DNA of 64,000 nucleotides from NCBI GenBank assembly GCA_018827375.1, contig JAHJYW010000049.1:186001-250000 (forward strand), in the 5' to 3' direction. A program made the translations under genes and the position numbers. Positions within the stretch are counted from its first letter, which is position 1, and each line of letters opens with the position of its first letter. This document shows, piece after piece, positions 40,971 through 49,421 of this stretch. The stretch comes from Alphaproteobacteria bacterium. GTDB taxonomy: Bacteria; Pseudomonadota; Alphaproteobacteria; Caulobacterales; Hyphomonadaceae. A model generated the notes under the pieces. That model ran no database searches, was not told the DNA's origin, and saw only the letters and a program-made list of their open reading frames with translations.

Positions 40971-42157
40971 GCAAACCTCCTGAGAATGGCGATGCTGCCG
41001 TCGCCGAGGTCACCCCAACCGGTCACGAGGCCGGTCTGGGCTCCCGGCACCTGGCGCTCGCCGCAGTCGTGACGAAGCTGACGCACTGCCTCGACCACGT
41101 GGTTGAGGCCCCAGACATGCGCCTCACTGAGCAAGCCGCCATGGGTGTTGATCGGAAAGCGGCCACCCAGCTCAATCTGGCCGTTGGCGACGAATTCGGC
41201 CTGTCCGCCTGGTTCGCAATACCCCATCGCTTCCAGTTGCAGCAAGACGACATAGGTAAAGCAATCGTAGATCTGCAGGAAATCCATGTCCTCGCGCTTG
41301 ACGCCAGCCATATCGAAAGCGCGCGGGGCGGCATAGCTAAGGCCGATCTTGAAGGGATCGGGCCGCGACGGGATGTCGTCGGCGGGATAGGGGTGGCCTT
41401 CCGCGGCACCGGCGATGCTGACGGGCACATGGGGCATATCCCTGGCCCGATCCATTCGCGATATGACAACCGCGCAGGCCCCATCGGTTTCAAGGCAGCA
41501 ATCGTAAAGGCGGAACGGCTCGGATATCCAGCGCGCTGAATGATAGGTTTCCGCGTCGAGTGCGCGCCCATAGGTAAAGGCGCGCGGATTCAACTGCGCG
41601 TGACGACGGCAGGCCAGCGCGACGGCCGCCATCGCATCCGCACCCACGCCGTAAAGTTTCGAGTGGCGGGTCGCCAGCCAAGCATACATCTGCACCGGCA
41701 GGAACACACCATAGGGGATGTAATAGCCCTGGATGGTATTGGTCAGCGTGTTCATGTTCATCGCCCGAGTGGGCGGGGCACCCGGCTTGGACCTGAGGGC
41801 GGAATAGCCGTTCCAACCGAGCGTGACCAGCACGTGATCGCAAAGCCCGCTGGCAATCGCCATCGCAGCGTTCTGCAGCGCCGTCGTCGGGCTGGCGCCA
41901 CCCATGTGAACGGTGGCCGCATAACGCAGCACATCAATGCCGAGATTGGCGGCCATTTCCTCCGAGGTCGTATAAATCGGCGGCGGCACCATGCCGTCGA
42001 TATCGGAAGGTTTCAGGCCGGCATCCGCGATGGCGCGGCGCGAGGCTTCCAGCATCATGTCCACTGCAGTCCGTTCCGTGCCCTTCACGAATACGGTTTC
42101 GCCCACACCGGTTATGGCGGCCTTGTCGGCAAAGGATAAGGTCTGTGAAGCGTTCAT
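40967..42157 (-). CDS. Thiolase-fold protein (lipid-transfer protein / Ltp2-like)
   Basis: [33 protein letters not shown]...[19 protein letters not shown]...[26 protein letters not shown]; 4-nt overlap with DUF35 gene. Confidence 0.88.
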   Translation of the reverse strand: MNASQTLSFADKAAITGVGETVFVKGTERTAVDMMLEASRRAIADAGLKPSDIDGMVPPPIYTTSEEMAANLGIDVLRYAATVHMGGASPTTALQNAAMAIASGLCDHVLVTLGWNGYSALRSKPGAPPTRAMNMNTLTNTIQGYYIPYGVFLPVQMYAWLATRHSKLYGVGADAMAAVALACRRHAQLNPRAFTYGRALDAETYHSARWISEPFRLYDCCLETDGACAVVISRMDRARDMPHVPVSIAGAAEGHPYPADDIPSRPDPFKIGLSYAAPRAFDMAGVKREDMDFLQIYDCFTYVVLLQLEAMGYCEPGGQAEFVANGQIELGGRFPINTHGGLLSEAHVWGLNHVVEAVRQLRHDCGERQVPGAQTGLVTGWGDLGDGSIAILRRFA

Positions 42158-42181
42158 ACCGCGTCCCCGTCCTGCCAGAAT

Positions 42182-43324
42182 TCAGGAATAGAATCTGGCA
42201 TCAGCCAGCGCCCTTTCGGCCCCGTCGACAAGATCGCGCATGACCTCTGCCGCTGGACGGATCGAATGGATCAGACCGATTCCCTGCCCCGCGAAGCCGG
42301 GCATGATATCCTTGCGCTGAGCCTTGATGCCCGAAGCCATGACCGGCCCTGAAATCATCGACTGGTAAGGCATGGGAAGCGGCTCCTTGCCCGCCGCAAC
42401 CCAGGCATCGGCCCATTTGTTGCGGATCATGCGCGCGGGCTTGCCGGTCATCGAGCGGCTGACGATGGTATCTGCATCGCCGCTTTCGGTGATTGCTTCC
42501 TTCTGGAACCGTTCGATGCCGGCTTCATCGGTTGCCAGGAACGCCGTGCCGACCCACGTGCCCAGAGCGCCCAGCATCATCGCCGCAGCGACTCCGCGGC
42601 CATCGGAGATTCCACCCGCTCCGATCACCGGAACCCGGTCCCCCACCGCATCGACCACTTGCGGAATCAGCGAGAAGGTTCCGATCGGGGAGTTGTGTCC
42701 GCCGCCATCGTGACCTTGCGCAACAATCATGTCGACACCGGAATCAACCACCTGTTGGGCATGTTTGACCTTGCCGATCACCGCCATGACCTTGGTGCCA
42801 TTCGAATGAAGACGGTCCATCCACGGTCCGGGATTGCCGAGGCCGGCGGCATAGACTGGCACCTTTTCCTCGATTACAACTTCCATCTGCGCCTCGAAAA
42901 ACTCCCGCGAGAACAGCTGCGGCCCGCCCTTGCCCATTTTCGGCGCGCCAGCCGCGCGCATGGCCATTGCGGCATCCACTTCGGGCAGATCCTCGCGTTC
43001 CATGAAATCGCGGGTGAACTGCTGGTATTCGCCAAGCAATGCCATCGGGTTTTCGGGCACGGCGCCGCTTTGCGGGGCCGAACCGCGCCTGACGGAGGCA
43101 GGCAGAAGGGTATCGACCCCAAACGGTTTGTCGGTCAGCTCGCGGGTCTGGCGGATCCAGCTACGCAACTGGTCCGGCGAGCAGGCCGCAGCGCCAAGAA
43201 CGCCAAGCCCCCCCGCATTCGATACTGCAGCCGCGAGCGCGGGGACACTGGCCCCGCCCATCCCGGCCAAAAGGATCGGGTACTCGATCCCGAGAATTTC
43301 GCAAATGTGGCTCTTGAGTGCCAT
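42182..43324 (-). CDS. Nitronate monooxygenase / 2-nitropropane dioxygenase family
   Basis: YPILLAGMGGASVPALAAAVSNAGGLGVLGA...DMIVAQGHDGGGH; ATG 43324. Confidence 0.9.
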   Translation of the reverse strand: MALKSHICEILGIEYPILLAGMGGASVPALAAAVSNAGGLGVLGAAACSPDQLRSWIRQTRELTDKPFGVDTLLPASVRRGSAPQSGAVPENPMALLGEYQQFTRDFMEREDLPEVDAAMAMRAAGAPKMGKGGPQLFSREFFEAQMEVVIEEKVPVYAAGLGNPGPWMDRLHSNGTKVMAVIGKVKHAQQVVDSGVDMIVAQGHDGGGHNSPIGTFSLIPQVVDAVGDRVPVIGAGGISDGRGVAAAMMLGALGTWVGTAFLATDEAGIERFQKEAITESGDADTIVSRSMTGKPARMIRNKWADAWVAAGKEPLPMPYQSMISGPVMASGIKAQRKDIMPGFAGQGIGLIHSIRPAAEVMRDLVDGAERALADARFYS

Positions 43325-43369
43325 CGTGTTACCTTCTCCAAATTGCGCCATCCACGGGCGCCTGTTATT

Positions 43370-44110
43370 TTACGTCTGCACCCACTTGACCTTCTGGGAC
43401 ACAAGCTCAGGGCTTCTTTCTGCGAGATAGGAGGCGGAGCCCACCACGAGACGAGCCATCGACTGCCGCGCTCCTTCGGCATCGCCCTTGCGCACAGCTT
43501 CAAGGACGCGGCGCAAGAAGCGCAACTGGACCGCACGCTCTTGCGCCGAATACCCCAGCGAGAGCGAAAATTCGCGGGTAAGCATGTGCAACGCGGAAGT
43601 CAGAAGGCCGAAAAGCGGATTGCCGCTGGCCCAGCCGAGCATATCGTGAAAACGGCGATTCAGTTCCTCGAACTGGCTGCTGGCTTCGTTGCGCTCCAGC
43701 TCTTTGAGGCAATCGGCGAGTGCGCTCAGATCACCCGTGGTCGCGCGCTGGGCGGCATAGGCTGCAACATTCGGAGCTATGGCTTCGCGCAGTTCGAGCA
43801 GGCCCCTGAGGTCTGCTTCCATGAATTGCAGGATTAGAGAAAGATTATTCGCAAAATCACCGGTCTGCGGGCGGGCGACCACCGGGCCGCCACTACGGCC
43901 CAGTTGAAGATGGATTACGCCCTGAAGCTCAAGGAAGCGGAGCGCTTCGCGCAAAGTCGCTCGAGCGACATCGTATCGCGCAAGCATTTCGTCCTCGCGC
44001 GCCAACCTGTCGCCCACAACATGCGCCCCGGCTTCGATATCGCGTACGATGTCTTGCGCAAGCGTGAGCGCACGCTTGGCTTTCCTGGAATCATCGACCT
44101 TCGGTTGCAT
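43370..44110 (-). CDS. GntR/FadR-family transcriptional regulator
   Basis: LAREDEMLARYDVARATLREALRFLELQGVIHLQLGRSGGPVVA plus FCD domain. Confidence 0.92.
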   Translation of the reverse strand: MQPKVDDSRKAKRALTLAQDIVRDIEAGAHVVGDRLAREDEMLARYDVARATLREALRFLELQGVIHLQLGRSGGPVVARPQTGDFANNLSLILQFMEADLRGLLELREAIAPNVAAYAAQRATTGDLSALADCLKELERNEASSQFEELNRRFHDMLGWASGNPLFGLLTSALHMLTREFSLSLGYSAQERAVQLRFLRRVLEAVRKGDAEGARQSMARLVVGSASYLAERSPELVSQKVKWVQT

Positions 44111-44137
44111 CTCCAGGAATCGCTCCTCTGATAATTC

Positions 44138-44222
44138 CTTATAAGGGTTTATCGGCAGATATGTCTAGAGCTCTCATAAGCAATTCACAGTTTGACCGGA
44201 TTATACAATAATCCTTATAAGC
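44138..44222. promoter_or_regulatory. Palindromic operator cluster between GntR and CYP153-like genes
   Basis: CCTTATAAGG (44138-44147), GGATTAT-ACA-ATAATCC (44198-44214), CCTTATAAGC (44213-44222). Confidence 0.55.
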
Positions 44223-44300
44223 TTTATTGACTACGGCCTGCAAATTCCCTACCTATCCGCAAACGAGGTGAGTCTGCTTGCTAGGCATGGAGGACAAGAC

Positions 44301-45563
44301 ATGAGCATCGACACGATGGAGCTGGATACTGCCGAAAAAATCGCGGCCATGCCGATCGACGAAATCGATGTCTCTCGGCCGAGCCTTTTTCAGCAGGATA
44401 CGATCGGCCTGTTCTTCGACCGGCTGCGCAAGGAGGAGCCAGTCCATTACTGCCGTGAAAGCCATGTCGGACCCTTCTGGTCGATCACCAAATTCGACGA
44501 CATCATGGCCGTCGATACCAACCACAAAGTCTTTTCATCGGAGGCAAAGCTCGGCGGTATCGCCATCCAGGACATGCATAGTGCGGAAGGTGCGCTCGAA
44601 CTTGAAATGTTCATCGCCATGGATCCTCCAAAGCACGACCAGCAACGCAAGGCCGTCACCCCCGCTGTGGCACCGTCCAACTTGCTGTTGCTCGAACCGA
44701 CGATCCGCGAACGAGCGTGTCAGATTCTCGATGATCTACCGATCGGCGAGGAATTTGATTGGGTTGACAAGGTCTCGATCGAATTGACCACGATGACCCT
44801 TGCCACCCTGTTCGATTTTCCGTGGGAAGAACGCCGCAAGCTCACCCGCTGGTCCGATGTCACAACCGCTGCTCCTGAAACCGGCATCGTCGCATCGTAC
44901 GAAGCGAGGCGCGAAGAGCTCATCGAGTGCGCGATGTATTTCAAGGGCCTGTGGGATCAGCGCGTCAATGAGCCGCCAAGGAACGACCTGATTTCCATAA
45001 TGGCGCATGCCCCGGCGACAAAGGATATGCCTTTCCTCGAATTTCTGGGTAACCTCCTGCTGCTGATCGTGGGCGGCAACGACACCACGCGCAATTCAAT
45101 CAGCGGCGGTGTGCTCGCCCTCAATCAGAACCCCGACGAATATCGCAAACTGAATGACGACCCATCGTTGATCACCAGCATGGTGCCGGAAATCATCCGC
45201 TGGCAGACGCCGCTGACTCACATGCGCCGCACCGCGCTTCAGGAATGGGAGATCGGCGGCAAACAGATCAAGAAGGGCGACAAGGTCGTGATGTGGTACC
45301 TGTCGGGCAACCGCGACGACACGGTTATCGACCAGGCCGACCGGTTCATCATTGACCGCAAGAATCCGCGCCATCACCTGTCATTCGGCTATGGCATCCA
45401 TCGCTGCATGGGCAACAGGCTGGCAGAACTGCAGTTGCGGATCATCTGGGAAGAGATTCACAAGCGCTTCGCCAAGGTCGAAGTGACCGGCCAACCCGAG
45501 CGCCTGTATTCAACCCTTGTGCGTGGGATCACCAAGCTGCCGGTGCGGCTGCACGCCCGCTGA
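44301..45563 (+). CDS. Cytochrome P450, CYP153-like
   Basis: FIAMDPPKHDQQRKAVTPAVAPSNL, GGNDTTRNSISGG I-helix, heme motif FGYGIHRCMGNRLAE. Confidence 0.9.
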   Translation: MSIDTMELDTAEKIAAMPIDEIDVSRPSLFQQDTIGLFFDRLRKEEPVHYCRESHVGPFWSITKFDDIMAVDTNHKVFSSEAKLGGIAIQDMHSAEGALELEMFIAMDPPKHDQQRKAVTPAVAPSNLLLLEPTIRERACQILDDLPIGEEFDWVDKVSIELTTMTLATLFDFPWEERRKLTRWSDVTTAAPETGIVASYEARREELIECAMYFKGLWDQRVNEPPRNDLISIMAHAPATKDMPFLEFLGNLLLLIVGGNDTTRNSISGGVLALNQNPDEYRKLNDDPSLITSMVPEIIRWQTPLTHMRRTALQEWEIGGKQIKKGDKVVMWYLSGNRDDTVIDQADRFIIDRKNPRHHLSFGYGIHRCMGNRLAELQLRIIWEEIHKRFAKVEVTGQPERLYSTLVRGITKLPVRLHAR

Positions 45564-45592
45564 TTTACCAAAGCAGAAATACGGAGTTTATG

Positions 45593-45919
45593 ATGGTCAA
45601 AGTGACGTTCGTATCCAGCGATGGAACGCGGCGGGAAGTCGAAATTGCTGAGGGCGAAACAGCGCGCGAAGCGGCGCTTTTCAACGGCGTGCCGGGCATC
45701 GACGGCGATTGCGGCGGGGCCTGCGCCTGTGCGACCTGTCATGTCCATGTCGACCCGACCTGGATCGACAAGGTGGGTCGTCTGAAGGAAGGCGAAGCGG
45801 AGGCCGAACTCCTCCAATTTGCAGAAGGGGCCAGCGAATACAGTCGCCTCGCCTGCCAGATACCCATGGAAGCTGCGATGGAAGGTTTGGTTTTGCACGT
45901 TCCTGCGCAGCAGTACTGA
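45593..45919 (+). CDS. 2Fe-2S ferredoxin (adrenodoxin type)
   Basis: GDCGGACACATCHVHVD cluster ligands and downstream CQIP. Confidence 0.93.
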   Translation: MVKVTFVSSDGTRREVEIAEGETAREAALFNGVPGIDGDCGGACACATCHVHVDPTWIDKVGRLKEGEAEAELLQFAEGASEYSRLACQIPMEAAMEGLVLHVPAQQY

Positions 45920-45986
45920 CCAGCCAGAGCGCGGCCTTGTCGTCCGAGTGGGGTGCCACGAATTTGATTTTTGAACGGAGGTTTCC

Positions 45987-47198
45987 ATGCCGACACAAGT
46001 AGAATCCGATGTCCAGACGAGCGAAGACGCATTTCGCACCGAAGTGCGGCAATTCCTCGCCACCAATTTCCCTGACGAACTCAAGGGCACGGGCAATATG
46101 ATGGCCGGGCTCGACGGTCCGACCGACGAGAACCCTGTCCAGAAGAAATGGCGAGAAGCCGTGGGCGGGCGTGGTTGGGGCACGCCAACCTGGCCCAAGG
46201 AATATGGCGGGGGCGGACTGACCAAAGGCCAGGCCAGAATCATCGAGCATGAGTTCGCCAAGGTCGGCGCCTACAATCCGATCGGCGGAATGGGTGTGAT
46301 GATGTTCGGCCCGACCCTGCTCGAATACGGCGACGAAAGGCAGAAGCTGGAGCATATCCCGCCAATCTGCCGTGGCGAAATTCGCTGGTGCCAGGGCTAC
46401 TCGGAGCCGAATGCCGGATCAGACCTCGCAAACCTGCAGACCTTCGCGGTCGACAAGGGCGATCACTACCTCATTAACGGCCAGAAGACCTGGACCAGCG
46501 GTGGCCAGTGGGCTGACAAGTGCTTTGCCATCGTCCGCACCGACCGGTCAGACAAACACAAAGGTATCAGCTTCATGCTGATCGACATGGACGCACCAGG
46601 CGTTGAAGTCCGCCCGATCACAATGATCAGCGGAACCAGCCCGTTCTGCGAGACCTTCTTCACCGATGTGAAGGTGCCGAAGGAAAATCTCGTGGGCAAG
46701 GAAGGCCAGGGCTGGACTATCGGCAAGCGCCTGCTTCAGCACGAGCGCACGAACATTTCGGGCGGAGGGCGCCTCGCCGGCATGATGGGCCAGAGCCTTG
46801 GCGATATCGCCAAGAAGTACTGCGAAACCGGCGGTGATGGCGCGCTCGTCAACAAGGTCCTGCGCGACAAGATCGCCGATCTTGAGATCCGCTGGAACAG
46901 CTTCCTGCTCACCGCGCGTCGTGCGGTCGAGGAAAGCAAAGCGCAAGGCGGCGTTTCGGAGATCAGTTCGGTTCTGAAAAAGGTCGGCACCAAGTTGGCC
47001 CAGGACCGCAGCGAGTTGCTGATCGAAATCCGCGGCTTTCAGGGCCTCGGCTGGGAAGGCGACGAGTTTGGCGATGACGAACTTGAGGATGTGCGCGGCT
47101 GGCTCTTCGGCAAGGCAGCGACGATCTATGGCGGTTCGACCGAAGTCCAGAACAACATCATTGCCAAGCGGGTGCTTGGCATGCTCGACCACCAGTAA
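45987..47198 (+). CDS. Acyl-CoA dehydrogenase
   Basis: WCQGYSEPNAGSDLANLQTFAVDKGDHYLINGQKTWTSGGQWADKCF. Confidence 0.93.
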   Translation: MPTQVESDVQTSEDAFRTEVRQFLATNFPDELKGTGNMMAGLDGPTDENPVQKKWREAVGGRGWGTPTWPKEYGGGGLTKGQARIIEHEFAKVGAYNPIGGMGVMMFGPTLLEYGDERQKLEHIPPICRGEIRWCQGYSEPNAGSDLANLQTFAVDKGDHYLINGQKTWTSGGQWADKCFAIVRTDRSDKHKGISFMLIDMDAPGVEVRPITMISGTSPFCETFFTDVKVPKENLVGKEGQGWTIGKRLLQHERTNISGGGRLAGMMGQSLGDIAKKYCETGGDGALVNKVLRDKIADLEIRWNSFLLTARRAVEESKAQGGVSEISSVLKKVGTKLAQDRSELLIEIRGFQGLGWEGDEFGDDELEDVRGWLFGKAATIYGGSTEVQNNIIAKRVLGMLDHQ

Positions 47199-47216
47199 GC
47201 GAGGGTAGCAAGGACA

Positions 47217-48287
47217 ATGGCAGTTCTCAGCGAAGAACAGGAAATGCTGCGCAACATGGCGCGCGACTGGGCGACCAAGGAAAGCCCGGTATCCGAGTTC
47301 CGCAAAGTCCGCGCAGCAGGCCAACCGCAGGCCTACAACGCTGACGCCTATGCCGCGATGGCCGAAATGGGCTGGGTCGGGATCATCATTCCCGAGGCCC
47401 ATGGTGGATCAGATTTCGGGTTCTCGTCGGCCGGCCTCGTGGTCGAGGAACTCGGCAAAACGCTGACCGCAAGTCCGCTGGTGGCCACGACCATCGCGGC
47501 GAGCGCAATCCTGCTCGGCGGAAGCGACGCGCAGAAGGCCAAATGGCTTCCCAGGCTCGCCAGCGGCGAAACCGTGGCAACGCTGGCTATCGATGAAGGA
47601 GCGCATTGCGATCCCTCCGCAATCGAGACCAGCGTTTCGGGCGGCAAGCTGACCGGCAAAAAGGCATTCGTGCACGAGGCGCATGGTGCCAGCCTCTTCG
47701 TGGTCGCAGCCAAGGACGGCCTATACCTGGTCGAAAAGGGCGATGGCGTTTCACTGACCACGCGCAAGCTCACCGATCAGCGCAGCCACGCCGATATCCA
47801 ATTCGCTGGCGCTGCCGCCGAGAAGCTCGAGGGCGGAGGCGACAGTCTGCTTGGCGACGTGCTCGACCGGGCGCGCGTGCTTTCCGCTGCCGAAATGCTC
47901 GGCATGGCGCAAGCTGTGTTCGACACGACCCTCGACTATCTGAAGCAGCGTGTGCAGTTCAATCAGGTGCTCGCTACTTTCCAGGCGCTGCAACATCGCA
48001 TGGCGGATCTGTTCGCCGACCTCACGCAGATGCGCTCCGCGGTCGAGGCGGGTTTACAGGCAGTCGACAGCGGTTTTGGAGTCGCGCGTGCAGCGACCAT
48101 CGCCAAGGCCGAGGCAAATCGCGTACTGCACGCGATCAGCAATCAGGGTATCCAGCTGCATGGCGGCATCGGGATGACCGACGAATTCAATGTCGGCTTC
48201 TACCTCAAGCGTGCTCGCGTGCTCGAGGCGAGTTGGGGGTCGTCAAGCTACCTCAGGGACCGTTTTGCACGATTGTCCGGTTACTGA
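47217..48287 (+). CDS. Acyl-CoA dehydrogenase (shorter partner)
   Basis: MAVLSEEQEMLRNMARDWATKESPV...DYLKQRVQFNQVLATFQALQHRMADL...QLHGGIGMTDEFNVGFYLKR. Confidence 0.92.
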   Translation: MAVLSEEQEMLRNMARDWATKESPVSEFRKVRAAGQPQAYNADAYAAMAEMGWVGIIIPEAHGGSDFGFSSAGLVVEELGKTLTASPLVATTIAASAILLGGSDAQKAKWLPRLASGETVATLAIDEGAHCDPSAIETSVSGGKLTGKKAFVHEAHGASLFVVAAKDGLYLVEKGDGVSLTTRKLTDQRSHADIQFAGAAAEKLEGGGDSLLGDVLDRARVLSAAEMLGMAQAVFDTTLDYLKQRVQFNQVLATFQALQHRMADLFADLTQMRSAVEAGLQAVDSGFGVARAATIAKAEANRVLHAISNQGIQLHGGIGMTDEFNVGFYLKRARVLEASWGSSSYLRDRFARLSGY

Positions 48288-48320
48288 CGACGAAGGTTTC
48301 TCGCCACTCGCAGCTTGCCG

Positions 48321-49091
48321 TCAGCCCACAATTTCGTAGGCCGGGCCGTAACCCGCGTCTTCGGGAATAGTGAGGACATTCTTCCCGTCTCGCTGAATGA
48401 TTTCAGGCAGAACCGTTACGATATCGCGGGTTTCAGCCTGCGCCACGCAATCCGCTGCGCTCGCAGATTTGGCCAGCAGTTGCAGGTTCAAGCGTGTAGG
48501 AAATATAATGGTTCGCTCGCCGCTGGCTTCCATTTCCAACGCCTTGTGCGGCGAAAGCCATTCCGCATCGACGGTTTCGTATCCATCGCATGCGGCAATC
48601 TGGCGTTCGGGCGCGCGAACAACGAAGAAATGTGTGTCGAAGCGCTTGTGCATGAAGGTGGGCGTTATCCACCTCGCGAAATTGCTTAACCGATCGAGGC
48701 GTAGGTGCACACCGGCCTCGCGAACGACGTCAAGAAATTCGCGCTCCCCTCGCTCCACCGCTTTGCGGCTTTCAAGATCACATGTATCCTCGAACGCGCC
48801 GCCGTCACGATAATCGCCTAGCAGGATGCCGGCTTCCTCGTACGCTTCGCGGATCGCGGCAATCCGCAAAGTGCGCTGCGTATCGTCGAAAGTGCTCCAG
48901 CCCTCGCAATGATTAGCCCATTCGAGAGCTTCATCACCGGCCGAAGGCTTTCCTCCGGGAAATACCAGCGCGCCGGAGGCAAAATCGATCTGGTGATGGC
49001 GTTTGACCATCAGGACCTGAAACTCCGGCGCGTCGCGAAGTAGGAGCATGGTCGCCGCGGGGACGGGATCGACGGGCTTCTGCATGGTCAT
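48321..49091 (-). CDS. NUDIX hydrolase
   Basis: VFPGGKPSAGDEA...RIAAIREAYEEAGILLGD; likely ATG at 49091 or 49085. Confidence 0.88.
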   Translation of the reverse strand: MTMQKPVDPVPAATMLLLRDAPEFQVLMVKRHHQIDFASGALVFPGGKPSAGDEALEWANHCEGWSTFDDTQRTLRIAAIREAYEEAGILLGDYRDGGAFEDTCDLESRKAVERGEREFLDVVREAGVHLRLDRLSNFARWITPTFMHKRFDTHFFVVRAPERQIAACDGYETVDAEWLSPHKALEMEASGERTIIFPTRLNLQLLAKSASAADCVAQAETRDIVTVLPEIIQRDGKNVLTIPEDAGYGPAYEIVG

Positions 49092-49421
49092 CAGTTTCTC
49101 CAGTAGTCTAGGTTCGGACCCAAACGATTTGTTGTCGCACAGGGCCATTTGCAGAGGCTACGCCGCTGGATTTGCATTCTCAAGGCCGTTTGCCCTGACA
49201 CTGCCATCGGACGAAATGAACTCGTCGATTCAGGTGAAAAAGTTCTAAACCGCAAAACATCGCCTCAGCCGTCCGAATGCAGACGCAACGCAGCACTAGT
49301 ATCTCACAGTTTGTTATTCGGCCTTCTCACTGAATTTGCGAACTTTGATTTGTTCAGCGCAATCCGCCAAGATTGACCAAATAAAATCCCACCCACAGTG
49401 ACCGGCACCAATAATTCGCCA

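Noticed and set aside
39269-41539. 756-aa plus-strand ORF antisense to the acyl-CoA dehydrogenase, DUF35 and thiolase genes
   Set aside because: Arg/Pro/Gly/His-rich shadow ORF typical of high-GC antisense frames; the minus-strand genes have clear family motifs.
42659-43837. 392-aa plus-strand ORF antisense to nitronate monooxygenase and GntR genes
   Set aside because: Low-complexity composition of a shadow ORF; both minus-strand genes are well supported.
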